This document shows positions 51,547 through 59,419 of a stretch of DNA of 64,000 bases, one piece after another. This stretch comes from Runella aurantiaca (GTDB lineage Bacteria > Bacteroidota > Bacteroidia > Cytophagales > Spirosomataceae): NCBI RefSeq assembly GCF_003339505.1, contig NZ_QPIW01000002.1, forward strand, positions 186,001-250,000. Direction: 5' to 3'. Numbering within the stretch: position 1 is the first letter of the stretch; every line of letters starts with the position of its first letter. The notes under the pieces were generated by a model. That model saw only the letters and a list, made by a program, of their open reading frames with translations, was not told the origin of the DNA and made no database searches. The position numbers and the translations under genes are program-made.

Positions 51547-52641
51547 CTAAAGGTACAGGGCGGCGAAGTCGCGGCAGGCCGCGCTGAGTTTTTGAATGTC
51601 GTCGGGCGTATGCCAAGCACTCAATACGACGCGGGTATTGGCTTTGTCGGTGGGTTTGGGGTAAGAAAAACTGTAGATAAAGATGCCGCGTTCCAATAAA
51701 AAAGGGTACAACTCGTCGCGCCCGCTGTAAAAAACGGGGTAATTGTCCGTAAAACTCAACAAGTTTAAGTCCCGAATGGAATCGGTAAATTGGCGGATAT
51801 TGGCCTGTAAGCGCTCATAAGCGTCTTGATAAATGGTCTCGGCTTGGACGTATGCGTAAAGATGGTCGGGGGCTACGGGCGAACAGCCCCCAAAGTAGGC
51901 GGAATAACGGATACGGTGCAGGCTCGCGGGGTCCGAAAAAATAACGCCACCGGGCAATCCCATGGCTTTAGCTAGCGAAGCCGTGACAATCAAACGCACG
52001 TTTTTTCTTTTAGGAATACGTTCCCAAACGCCACGGCCTCCAGTGCCCGTTACGCCCAAACCGTGTGAATCATCCACCAATAAAACTACTTCGCGGTCTT
52101 CAGGAATAGATTTAATCCATTCAAAATCGTATAGTTTTCCGCGAAGCGCATCGACGGAGTTGGTGACGAGGGCTATTTGGTGACGGTTCGCCGCGCGATT
52201 CGTAGTGTGGAGGGTTGTGAGGGTATTCTCAATCCAGTGTTCAAATGTTTCCTTGGCAATATCCACTTGGGGCAGGTGCCAAACCGCAGGATGGACATCG
52301 GGCGAATAACTAAATTCGTAACCTTCGAGCATCAGTTGCCGAATGGCCGCCTGTCCCGCCAACATCCCTGATGATAGCGTGAGTGCGGCATCAGCACCCG
52401 CCCAAGAAGCTAGTTTTTGTTCCGCCTGTTGGTAAATAGTCAGTTGTAAATTGCCGTTACGAGAGCTACCGTACACACTTCCGTACTGATGCAAACCTTC
52501 CTGAATAAGGTCTTGAAAAGCGGGATTGTGCGGTAGCCCCAAATAGGCCGTGCCGCTAAAATACAGGTATTCTTGGCCGTCAATATCGATACTGCGACCG
52601 GGTAAATGGGCTATCTGGTGGAAATGGGTGGGGGTTGGCAA
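51547..52641 (-). CDS. Class II PLP-dependent acyltransferase/aminotransferase (BioF/KBL-like)
   Basis: 364-aa fold-type I PLP enzyme related to 8-amino-7-oxononanoate synthase. It has YLYFSGTAYLGLPHNPAF near the start, GSVYGSSRNGNLQLT, LTLSSGMLAGQAAI, VLLVDDSHGLGVTGTGGRGVWE (the D-x-x-H cofactor site) and IVTASLAKAMGLPGGVIF, with the PLP lysine. It is somewhat short for BioF (about 385-400). Biotin genes are not nearby; 2-amino-3-ketobutyrate ligase or another alpha-oxoamine synthase activity is an alternative. Confidence 0.82.
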   Translation of the reverse strand: MPTPTHFHQIAHLPGRSIDIDGQEYLYFSGTAYLGLPHNPAFQDLIQEGLHQYGSVYGSSRNGNLQLTIYQQAEQKLASWAGADAALTLSSGMLAGQAAIRQLMLEGYEFSYSPDVHPAVWHLPQVDIAKETFEHWIENTLTTLHTTNRAANRHQIALVTNSVDALRGKLYDFEWIKSIPEDREVVLLVDDSHGLGVTGTGGRGVWERIPKRKNVRLIVTASLAKAMGLPGGVIFSDPASLHRIRYSAYFGGCSPVAPDHLYAYVQAETIYQDAYERLQANIRQFTDSIRDLNLLSFTDNYPVFYSGRDELYPFLLERGIFIYSFSYPKPTDKANTRVVLSAWHTPDDIQKLSAACRDFAALYL

Positions 52642-52994
52642 GGGATAAAAAGATTAAAACCGAAAAGCTGAAAAATGTAAAACCGAAAAACATTAAACCG
52701 AAAAACTGAAAAAAGTAAAACCGTAAAGTCGGGAATTTTAAAACTGAAAAGATAAAAATGGAATAATTCTTAAATCCTAAACTCGTCCTTCGAATCGGGC
52801 AATTTTTTTGTTCAAACATACAGAGAATCTTTCAATTTATGCCTTCTGTCATAAGCCCAATAGGAAGGAATAACGGGTTTCATGCTTTCACCCCAAAATC
52901 AGGGCAAAAGAACTTTTCAATTATACATTTTTTGTAGCATCTTTGAAAAATGAAATCATCCACCAATCCCATAGATTATAAAATAGATAGGAAA
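52642..52994. other. Gene-free stretch with a degenerate AACCGAAAAA repeat
   Basis: 353 bp between the BioF-like and sulfite oxidase starts. From 52645 to 52757 the sequence is a degenerate tandem of about 14-20-nt units built from TAAAACCGAAAAA and CTGAAAAATG. The same words recur at 54229-54275 after the sulfite oxidase gene. It may be a simple-sequence expansion; a -7 box was not seen. Confidence 0.45.
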
Positions 52995-54227
52995 ATGAGC
53001 AAAACGCTGCACGACCGTCGCGGTTTTTTAAAGAAAAGTGCCTTGACAACGTTGGCAGGGCTAGTGGGAACCGAAATCGTTTTTGCCGAAAATATGCCCC
53101 AAAATCACGTTCCGCTGGCATTTGATGAGGGAATGGCGGGCAAGCATCCCGATATGATCGTGCTGAGTGATAAGCCTTGGAACGTTGAAACGCCACCTCA
53201 TTTGTTGGATGATGCGGTGACGCCCATTGAACGTATGTTTATCCGTAACAACGGCCTCGCACCCGAAGAAAAGATTGACCCCAAAACTTGGAGCCTGACC
53301 ATCAAAGGTGAGTCGGTCAAAGCCCCGAAAACGTATAGCCTGAGCGAGCTGAAAACCAAATTCAAGACCTACACCTATCAGCTGGTGCTCGAATGTGGCG
53401 GCAACGGGCGCTCCGGATTTGTACCCCAAACCTCTGGCAATCAGTGGGACCAAGGCGCGGTAAGCTGCGCCGAATGGACGGGTGTGCGCCTGAAAGATAT
53501 CCTCAACGATGTGGGCCTGAAAGACGATGCCGTCTATATCGGGTATTACGGCAAAGACTTACATCCCAGCCGTGACGCAAGCAAGGTGGTGATTTCGCGT
53601 GGCGTGCCCATCAAAAAAGCCTTGGAAGACGAAACCCTCGTGGCTTGGGCGGTCAACGGACAAGACCTGCCGCTGATGCACGGCTTTCCGCTGCGATTGG
53701 TCATTGGCGGCTGGCCGGCTTCGGTATCGGGTAAGTGGCTGCATACGATTGCGATTCGCAACAAAGAGCACGACGGAGCCAAAATGGACGGACAGAGTTA
53801 CCGCGTACCGCGTCAGCCGATTTCGCCGGGGGAAAAACTGGCCGAGACCCCCGAAAACTTCCGCATCATTGAGTCCATGCCCGTCAAATCGCTGATAACA
53901 TATCCTAAATCAGGCGCTATGCTCGACTTGGGCAAAACCCTTTCGCTGCGCGGCCACGCATGGGCGGGCGATGTTGGCATCAAGGAAGTGCAAGTTTCTG
54001 TGGATTACGGGGCTACTTGGCAAAAAGCCAACGTGCAGCCTCCCAAAAACCGCTTGGCGTGGCAGCGTTGGTCGGCGCAGATTCAGCTTCCCAAAAAGGG
54101 CTATTATGAAGTATGGGCCCGCGCCACAGATGCCAACGGGGTAGCACAGCCGATGGTGATTCCTGCCTGGAATCCTGGAGGATACCTCAACAACGCCTGC
54201 CATCGAATTGCCGTAAAAGCGGTTTAG
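52995..54227 (+). CDS. Sulfite-oxidase-type molybdoenzyme (SorA-like)
   Basis: 410-aa exported molybdenum-cofactor enzyme. A Tat signal (HDRRGFLKKSALTTLAGLVG) follows the start MSKTLHDRRG at 52995. The Oxidored_molyb domain has SLTIKGESVKAP, YTYQLVLECGGNGRSGF with the Mo-ligand Cys134, GAVSCAEWTGVRL, and the Mo-co_dimer domain starts near 290 (ITYPKSGAMLDL). It lacks a heme domain, so electrons leave through a separate cytochrome, and a CxxCH cytochrome gene follows 118 bp downstream. Sulfite is the most likely substrate; other substrates of this superfamily are possible. Confidence 0.88.
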   Translation: MSKTLHDRRGFLKKSALTTLAGLVGTEIVFAENMPQNHVPLAFDEGMAGKHPDMIVLSDKPWNVETPPHLLDDAVTPIERMFIRNNGLAPEEKIDPKTWSLTIKGESVKAPKTYSLSELKTKFKTYTYQLVLECGGNGRSGFVPQTSGNQWDQGAVSCAEWTGVRLKDILNDVGLKDDAVYIGYYGKDLHPSRDASKVVISRGVPIKKALEDETLVAWAVNGQDLPLMHGFPLRLVIGGWPASVSGKWLHTIAIRNKEHDGAKMDGQSYRVPRQPISPGEKLAETPENFRIIESMPVKSLITYPKSGAMLDLGKTLSLRGHAWAGDVGIKEVQVSVDYGATWQKANVQPPKNRLAWQRWSAQIQLPKKGYYEVWARATDANGVAQPMVIPAWNPGGYLNNACHRIAVKAV

Positions 54228-54345
54228 TTAACCGAAAAATGTAAAACAGAAAAATGTAAAATGAAAAAGTAATGATAAAAGGTGTTCTATATTCGTACCT
54301 CGTAATTCGCTCATTCATTACTTGAATTATTCGTCATTCGTCAAT

Positions 54346-54741
54346 ATGATAAAGAACCTATTGTTAGTAATCTGCGCCGTTGGCCTGTTTGTGGCGGCGA
54401 TGCAGCGGGAACATACATACGGTGTAAACCCCTCCTCGACGCAAGGATTGGCCGACAGCGTAGATGCCGAAACGGGCTTGGCGCTCGACCCTAACTTTAC
54501 GATTGTGAAAGCCCAATGCACGGGTTGCCACTCGCCGAAGTTGATCTTACAGCACCGCTTCACCCGCGACGAATGGTTGAGCAAAATTCGCTGGATGCAG
54601 CGCAATCATAAGCTGTGGGATTTGGGCGAAACTGAAAAAACGGTACTGGATTATCTTGCCAAGCATTACGCCCCCAATCAAGCGGCCTACTCGCGTAGGG
54701 AGGCGTTGCGCAATGTGAAGTGGTATAAATTGGAGAAATAA
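54346..54741 (+). CDS. Monoheme cytochrome c, partner of the sulfite oxidase
   Basis: 131-aa protein starting MIKNLLLVICAVGLFVAAM, a signal or anchor helix, with a single heme motif CTGCH (around residue 61) in VKAQCTGCHSPKLILQ. The later WLSKIRWMQRNHKLWDLG supplies a plausible axial Met. This resembles SorB-type small cytochromes that accept electrons from SorA sulfite dehydrogenases. The start at 54346 was chosen over a TTG at 54322. Confidence 0.85.
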   Translation: MIKNLLLVICAVGLFVAAMQREHTYGVNPSSTQGLADSVDAETGLALDPNFTIVKAQCTGCHSPKLILQHRFTRDEWLSKIRWMQRNHKLWDLGETEKTVLDYLAKHYAPNQAAYSRREALRNVKWYKLEK

Positions 54742-54808
54742 AGCGTTGATTTGCAGGTGTTATTGCAACGGTAGGTGATATCGATGAAAAAGGAGAGTAC
54801 GGAAGAAC

Positions 54809-55957
54809 ATGATTTATTTAGACAACAACGCTACGACCCGAATAGACCCACGAGTGTTGGAAACAATGATGCCGTTTCTGACCGATAACTTTGCCAATGC
54901 GGCTAGTACGCACGCTTTTGGGGTAGGTGCAAGCGAAGCCGTCAAAACTGCCCGTCAACAGTTGGCTGATTTGATAGGGGCCCAAACCCACGAAATCGTG
55001 TTTACTTCGGGGGCAACGGAGGCCATCAACTTGGCTATCAAAGGCGTAGCCGAACAATACCAAGCCAAAGGCAAACACATTGTCACGCTACAAACAGAAC
55101 ATTCTGCGGTCTTGGATGTTTGCAAACACCTTGAAACCAAAGGCTTTGAGGTGTCTTATTTGCCAGTACAGCCCAATGGTTTACTCGACCTTGATTTGCT
55201 CAAAAATACGCTTCGCAAAGACACGGTTTTGGTGTCGATGATGGCCGTAAATAATGAAATTGGCGTCGTTCAACCTTTAAAAGAAATAGGGCGATTGACT
55301 CGTGAAGTTGGCGCGCTGTTTATGACCGATGGCACACAAGCTGTGGGTAAAATGCCGCTGAATGTAGATGAATTGGGTATTGATTTGATGCCTATGTCGG
55401 CACATAAATTTTACGGGCCCAAAGGCGTGGGTGCGTTGTTTGTACGGCAGCGACGACCGAATCGCGTCAAACTGGAAGCGCTCCTGCACGGCGGTGGGCA
55501 CGAAGGCGGCAAACGCTCGGGCACGCTCAACGTGACGGGCATCGTGGGCATGGGCAGGGCGGCAGAACTCGCCCAAAAACAACTGCAATCCGACGCCGAA
55601 CGCGTAGGGAAACTGCGTGATACGCTCGAAAATGAATTGCTCCAAATTTCGGGAACGCGCATCAACGGCAACCGTGAAAACCGCCTTTACAACGTCACCA
55701 ATGTACTTTTTGAAGGTTGCGACTCCGACGCGCTCATCATGGGTTTGGAAAACATCGCCGTGTCCAACGGCTCGGCTTGTACTTCGGCCTCTATTGACCC
55801 TTCCCACGTTTTGATGGCCTTGGGTATGACCGAAACCGAGGCTTTTTCGTGCATTCGGTTCAGTTTAGGGCGTTTCAATACCGCCGACGAAATCCCGCAG
55901 GTGGTAGAAGCGGTAAAGAAAGTCGTGGGGGAGTTGCGGGCGATGAGTGGGGGGTAA
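54809..55957 (+). CDS. Cysteine desulfurase (NifS/IscS-like)
   Basis: 382-aa PLP enzyme transferring sulfur from cysteine to Fe-S clusters or thiolation factors. It begins MIYLDNNATTRIDPRVLE and has LQTEHSAVLDVCKHLE, MMAVNNEIGVVQPL, the PLP lysine in PMSAHKFYGPKGVGALF (Lys200) and the catalytic Cys324 in SNGSACTSASIDPSHVLMALG. A fair ribosome site AAGGAG lies 14 nt upstream. Length and motifs fit group I desulfurases. It is separate from any isc/suf cluster in the window. Confidence 0.95.
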   Translation: MIYLDNNATTRIDPRVLETMMPFLTDNFANAASTHAFGVGASEAVKTARQQLADLIGAQTHEIVFTSGATEAINLAIKGVAEQYQAKGKHIVTLQTEHSAVLDVCKHLETKGFEVSYLPVQPNGLLDLDLLKNTLRKDTVLVSMMAVNNEIGVVQPLKEIGRLTREVGALFMTDGTQAVGKMPLNVDELGIDLMPMSAHKFYGPKGVGALFVRQRRPNRVKLEALLHGGGHEGGKRSGTLNVTGIVGMGRAAELAQKQLQSDAERVGKLRDTLENELLQISGTRINGNRENRLYNVTNVLFEGCDSDALIMGLENIAVSNGSACTSASIDPSHVLMALGMTETEAFSCIRFSLGRFNTADEIPQVVEAVKKVVGELRAMSGG

Positions 55958-55988
55958 TAAGAAACTCTCACCTTCTTTCCAAAAGGAA

Positions 55989-56297
55989 TCAGGCAGCCAG
56001 AGCTGACTGTGGGGTTTCAACGACAAATAAAGATTCCCCCAAAACACTTTCAATCTTAGCCAATGATCTCAAGGTAAAATTGTGGGTGCCACTTAGCCAT
56101 TTGCTGATTTCAGGCTCAGTTTTGCCCAGCATCTGCGCCAAATCTTTCTGTTTAAGCCCTTTTTCTTCCAATATGCGTACAATCCGAGTAGCTATTGCCA
56201 TCGAAAAGTCCACAAACAAGAGCTGTTCTTTAGGCGTCTCCGCCAATAGCTCAGATAGCAGATTGTCAATGTTTTCCTGTTCAAATTGCTTTTTCAT
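55989..56297 (-). CDS. HTH (XRE-type) antitoxin
   Basis: 102-aa protein. Residues about 50-95 are an XRE helix-turn-helix: VRILEEKGLKQKDLAQMLGKTEPEISKWLSG, then FTLRSLAKIESVLGESLFVV. It follows the 165-aa protein by 6 bp on the same strand, a toxin-first HigBA-type order. The antitoxin role is inferred from this order and from the small size; the partner lacks a clear RelE signature. Confidence 0.82.
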   Translation of the reverse strand: MKKQFEQENIDNLLSELLAETPKEQLLFVDFSMAIATRIVRILEEKGLKQKDLAQMLGKTEPEISKWLSGTHNFTLRSLAKIESVLGESLFVVETPQSALAA

Positions 56298-56303
56298 ACG
56301 TTT

Positions 56304-56801
56304 CTATAGTATAATTTCAAAATTATCGTCTTGTTCTAACTCTTTGTAAAACAGACGTATGTATCCATCTATGATAGCTTCGTCTACTTTCCGGGCCAAC
56401 CGATTGGCCAGTGTAAAATGCTTCGCGCACAATGGGCAGTCCTGAGCTTTTTGGGTGGTTTTACGGTCACCGTTCAAAAGTATCACTACCGAATCACTCA
56501 ATCGAATACAGTACAGCCTTACTCCATAATCTTCAATATCAACGTATTGAAAATGAGGCGGAGGCAATGCCGAAGCTGCATTTTCGTGCCGAAAAAAGTG
56601 TTTCAATGCGCCGTATTTAGTGCCGATATTTTGAATTATGCGAATGAGTTCACCCAGTTGTCCCAAAGTTTGTTGCTGTGATTTCATTCGTACCAAAAAA
56701 TCAGCAAACTCGCTGCGGGTGTTTTCTTCGAGCCGGATACTGTAAAAGGTTACTTTCGATAAACGTAAATCCGGGAGTTCGACTAGTTGTGCGTACTTCA
56801 A
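56304..56801 (-). CDS. Probable toxin of a HigBA-like pair
   Basis: 165-aa protein I do not assign firmly. It starts at a TTG codon at 56801 (MKYAQLVELPDL); an in-frame stop lies 6 nt upstream, and the next ATG is inside (codon 39). It contains KHFFRHENAASALPPPHFQYVDIEDYGVRLYCIRLSDSVVILLNGDRKT in separated blocks that resemble a beta-sheet-rich RelE-type core, followed by CPLCAKHFTLANRLARKVDE with two cysteines. Its gene precedes the HTH gene, and a consensus promoter with a palindrome lies directly upstream, as in autoregulated toxin-antitoxin operons. Confidence 0.7.
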   Translation of the reverse strand: MKYAQLVELPDLRLSKVTFYSIRLEENTRSEFADFLVRMKSQQQTLGQLGELIRIIQNIGTKYGALKHFFRHENAASALPPPHFQYVDIEDYGVRLYCIRLSDSVVILLNGDRKTTQKAQDCPLCAKHFTLANRLARKVDEAIIDGYIRLFYKELEQDDNFEIIL

Positions 56802-56821
56802 CTTAACTTATAAATTAAGTT
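56800..56821. promoter_or_regulatory. Operator-like palindrome at the HigBA-type start
   Basis: AACTTAA, 8-nt spacer, TTAAGTT: a perfect 7-bp inverted repeat that overlaps the start codon and the expected transcription start, 1 bp after the -7 box. It would let the HTH antitoxin repress its own operon. Confidence 0.55.
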
Positions 56822-56852
56822 CAAAGATAAGCATGTTTCAAAACTTCACAAA
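56822..56852 (-). promoter_or_regulatory. Promoter of the HigBA-like operon
   Basis: Minus strand TTTG (complement of 56849-56852), 19 nt, then TATCTTTG (complement of 56822-56829): an exact match to the Bacteroidota consensus. Transcription would start near 56815 and leave a very short leader before the TTG start codon. Confidence 0.65.
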
Positions 56853-56891
56853 TAACTTTCCAAAAATTATACGGGATTAGCCTATCCTCCT

Positions 56892-56995
56892 TTGTCACGT
56901 AGAGAGCGTCTGGTATCGTTGTGGTAGAAGGCGGCAGGGGGTATAAACGCATCATGTGGAGGTTCGTACCAAAGGCTTTTGGGATAAGCGCAAAC
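56892..56995 (+). repeat. Dispersed repeat copy A
   Basis: About 104 bp aligning in direct orientation to 58291-58393 with roughly three quarters identity by eye. Shared blocks include TTGTCACG, GAGCGTCTG, TATAAACGCAT, AGGTTCGT and AAGGCTTTTGG. It contains no ORF. The two copies bracket the truncated toxin, antitoxin and Uma2 genes. Confidence 0.6.
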
Positions 56996-57032
56996 CAAAA
57001 AGAAGATTGTTATTTCATAGCTTGAACCACTT

Positions 57033-57152
57033 TTACTGGTCTTTAAGGCTTTCAATAAGGTTCAGAAGTTCGCCTTTCAGTGAAGGAAATTTTTTGATGA
57101 GCCTTTTGGCTTGCCTTTGAAAAGGTGAAATGGGTAGTATCTCAAAGCTCAT
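57033..57152 (-). pseudogene. Truncated RelE/ParE-like toxin
   Basis: 39-aa frame starting MSFEILPISPFQRQAKRLIK, then KFPSLKGELLNLIESLKDQ, followed by stop. It overlaps the upstream small antitoxin gene by 11 bp, the standard overlap of such pairs, and its beginning matches RelE-type toxins, but the normal C-terminal two thirds with the catalytic residues is missing. So the pair has lost its toxin. It was found by reading the minus strand; it is too short for usual ORF thresholds. Confidence 0.7.
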
Positions 57153-57357
57153 TTAAAAAATCGCTTAGACTAGGTTTGGGTAATTTACCCTTACGTATCC
57201 GTTTGACTTCTTCAAATGCTTCGAGCAATTCTTCGCGGTGTAGTTGCTTTGATGTATTGGGCAAATCCAACTTTTTGCGGATGCTTTCCCACTCCTTAAT
57301 AGGGATAAATACCCCTGTAATATACCCCGTATGGTCGGATAAATAGGGCAAGTTCAT
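57142..57357 (-). CDS. Small antitoxin-like protein
   Basis: 71-aa protein (MNLPYLSDHTGYITGVFIPI...), with a mostly helical C-terminal half (REELLEAFEEVKRIRKGKLPKPSLSDFLNEL) typical of small antitoxins that pair with RelE/ParE toxins in Bacteroidota. It overlaps the truncated toxin frame by 11 bp. No DNA-binding motif is evident. Function is inferred from context and is uncertain. Confidence 0.6.
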   Translation of the reverse strand: MNLPYLSDHTGYITGVFIPIKEWESIRKKLDLPNTSKQLHREELLEAFEEVKRIRKGKLPKPSLSDFLNEL

Positions 57358-57525
57358 GGTACTGGCGTTTTTTGAATGAGTGGTTTCTGTAACGAAGATA
57401 TATAAAAGCTGATTCTTTCACCAAACCTCCCTCTTGTGTTAAGCCGTAAAGGGTTGAAATCGTTATGGGGGAATACTAGCTTGCGGGATAAACGCAAAGA
57501 GCTACGAAATGCCGAAAATTTTAAC

Positions 57526-58134
57526 CTAAATGCCTATTTCTAATCCTCTATAAAGTCTTTTTAAAGGCAAAGGACATTCTTGAATAGCATATAAAATAGC
57601 CGTGGCATCGTCGCCGTCGTAGTCACGAACTATCCAGGTATTGTCGGTTTGTTTGGTATAAACCGACACATGTTTAGTGTCTTGGTGTACCAGTACATAT
57701 TCCTTAAAACTTGGAATCGTACGGTAATATTCATATTTGATGGTTCGGTCGTACTCTTTAGTCGAGTCAGACAACACCTCCACAATGAGTAAGGGATTGG
57801 TGATGGTATCCTTACGATTTTGATAAAATTCGGGTTTTTCACAAATGACCACCGCGTCGGGATACACAAACTTGTTGTATTGCTCAATCCTTATTTTGGT
57901 GTCACTGTTACTTACAATAAACGCTAATTCATTGCCTTCAACAAAACTATCAATAATAGTGGCTGCTTTTTGAGCTAACCGATTGTGGGGTAGTTGTCCT
58001 CCAGCCATTTTTTTGATTAAGCCATTATGGTATTCGTGTTTGTGAATAGATTTATCCTCCGCCCTGAAATAGTCCTCAATAGACACTTTTGGGGTGGGTA
58101 GCAGTACTTTTCGACGAATAGGCTTTGTCAGCAT
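57526..58134 (-). CDS. Uma2 family putative endonuclease
   Basis: 202-aa protein of the Uma2 (DUF820) family, a PD-(D/E)xK-like fold. The start MLTKPIRRKVLLPTP at 58134 fits the family; a longer frame to 58269 includes a hydrophobic stretch that looks non-native. Landmarks are SIEDYFRAEDKSIHKHEYHNG, the acidic residue in YPDAVVICEKPEF and the E-x-L in NPLLIVEVLSDSTKEYDR. Uma2 genes are abundant in Bacteroidota and Cyanobacteria, mostly without a known role. It lies between the two copies of the dispersed repeat. Confidence 0.85.
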   Translation of the reverse strand: MLTKPIRRKVLLPTPKVSIEDYFRAEDKSIHKHEYHNGLIKKMAGGQLPHNRLAQKAATIIDSFVEGNELAFIVSNSDTKIRIEQYNKFVYPDAVVICEKPEFYQNRKDTITNPLLIVEVLSDSTKEYDRTIKYEYYRTIPSFKEYVLVHQDTKHVSVYTKQTDNTWIVRDYDGDDATAILYAIQECPLPLKRLYRGLEIGI

Positions 58135-58290
58135 GGTTTCCTGATAAGTAGAATCAATTCTCTCACTAATGATAGGGTAAAGATAAATAGAAAAGCACAA
58201 AACCCAATAGAGGATAATTGGTGCATCAGCAGAAAATGAGTGCAAAACCCCTCCGCCAAGCCCCATCAAAGGGTCATAAAGTATTCTCCA

Positions 58291-58393
58291 TTGTCACGCT
58301 GTGAGCGTCTGAATTTTTGTGGGAAAAGAGTCATGCGTTATAAACGCATAGGTCAGAGGTTCGTCCCGAAGGCTTTTGGAATAAACTTAAACT
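58291..58393 (+). repeat. Dispersed repeat copy B
   Basis: Same element as at 56892-56995, with the palindrome ATGCGTT-ATA-AACGCAT intact at 58333-58349 (partly lost in copy A). It lies between the Uma2 and HNH genes. The function is unknown; it could be a small structured RNA or a non-autonomous element. Confidence 0.6.
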
Positions 58394-58407
58394 AACGGGA
58401 AGCTTAA

Positions 58408-59394
58408 CTACCTCTTAAACACATTTTTCCGATGCCATTCAAAATTAGCCAACGACGGCCAAAAAACCTTGTCATTTGGCAAGACGATTGTTTTGCCTTC
58501 TATTTTTGAAAAACTGTATTCACTTTGAGTGTTTTCTTTAAATGATTGTGAAAGAATGACTTCATAATTCTCATTGACAGAAATTAAGCCTCGGTCAAAA
58601 GCGCGATGGAGATTAGGGCAAAGGGCAATGCCATTGTTTAGGGAGTTGTTGAAATCTTTTGAAAAAGGTACAATATGGCAAGCGTCAACCATTGTAATCG
58701 TAAACAAAGCCGAAACCCGAAGTTCTGAAATACAACAGGATTCATTGTAAACCTTTACCACTTCTCGCCTGAAAACCGTTCCGCGATTATAAACTTCGAT
58801 TTGATATGTTTCGGGGTCAAGACGTTTTTTGAGGTTTAGCAACTTGGTTTTGTATTCAGCGGAAGGTTCATAAACTTCGTTCCTTAAATCATCTAAATAT
58901 CCATCTTCTTGATTTTCAATTGGCTGCGTAGATTTTTGAGGGAAGTACGTTTTTAAAACCATTTGTTTCAGCACATCACGGCTTTCTTTAATCAAAAACA
59001 AAGAGGCCAAATTTGGGTCAATTTCAGCATAAGCAACTGCGGCACTCAAATTGCCAAAACTTCGCATGGAGCCTGGGTTTTCAATCCAAATTTCACAACC
59101 AACATTAGGAACTAACTGCCACCAATTACCTTTTTCTCCCGACAGGTGATAAAATGGTAAAGCAAAACGTTGGTCATGGTCGGTGTCAACAAGTTGATTC
59201 CAAAAAACTGAAAATGAGTGTGTTAGTTCTGGAGTGATGAAGATTTTATTTTTAGAGATTCTGCCTAATTCATATTCATGAATAATGGCAAGAAGTAAAA
59301 TGGGTTTGTGTGGAGCACCGCCTTTTTTTGAATCACGACGAAGGTGCGTGAAGGCGTGAATGAAATACTCAATTACCCGATTTACTTCCTGCAT
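58408..59394 (-). CDS. HNH endonuclease (restriction-like)
   Basis: 328-aa nuclease. The N-terminal two thirds (about 1-200) has KKGGAPHKPILLLAIIHEYELG and FWNQLVDTDHDQRFALPFYHLSGE, a pattern seen in HNH restriction-type proteins. The nuclease core is at about 220-285: CCISELRVSALFTITMVDACHIVPFSKDF and NNGIALCPNLHRAFDRGLIS, with HNH-like His and Asn and a zinc-like CxxC not evident. Similar proteins are annotated as putative restriction endonucleases. No methyltransferase is nearby, so activity against host DNA would have to be limited otherwise. It lies next to the repeat and the Uma2 gene. Confidence 0.85.
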   Translation of the reverse strand: MQEVNRVIEYFIHAFTHLRRDSKKGGAPHKPILLLAIIHEYELGRISKNKIFITPELTHSFSVFWNQLVDTDHDQRFALPFYHLSGEKGNWWQLVPNVGCEIWIENPGSMRSFGNLSAAVAYAEIDPNLASLFLIKESRDVLKQMVLKTYFPQKSTQPIENQEDGYLDDLRNEVYEPSAEYKTKLLNLKKRLDPETYQIEVYNRGTVFRREVVKVYNESCCISELRVSALFTITMVDACHIVPFSKDFNNSLNNGIALCPNLHRAFDRGLISVNENYEVILSQSFKENTQSEYSFSKIEGKTIVLPNDKVFWPSLANFEWHRKNVFKR

Positions 59395-59419
59395 TATTTT
59401 TTCAGTAAGATGTTTTTCT

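Noticed and set aside
57461-57515. Possible third copy of the dispersed repeat (GGATAAACGCAAAG)
   Set aside because: Only about 14-15 bp match, which is too short to call a copy.
58333-58393. Possible tRNA-like T-arm in the dispersed repeat (AGGTTCGT)
   Set aside because: The TTCG word is present, but there is no acceptor stem, anticodon arm or D arm in the proper positions, so it is not a tRNA.
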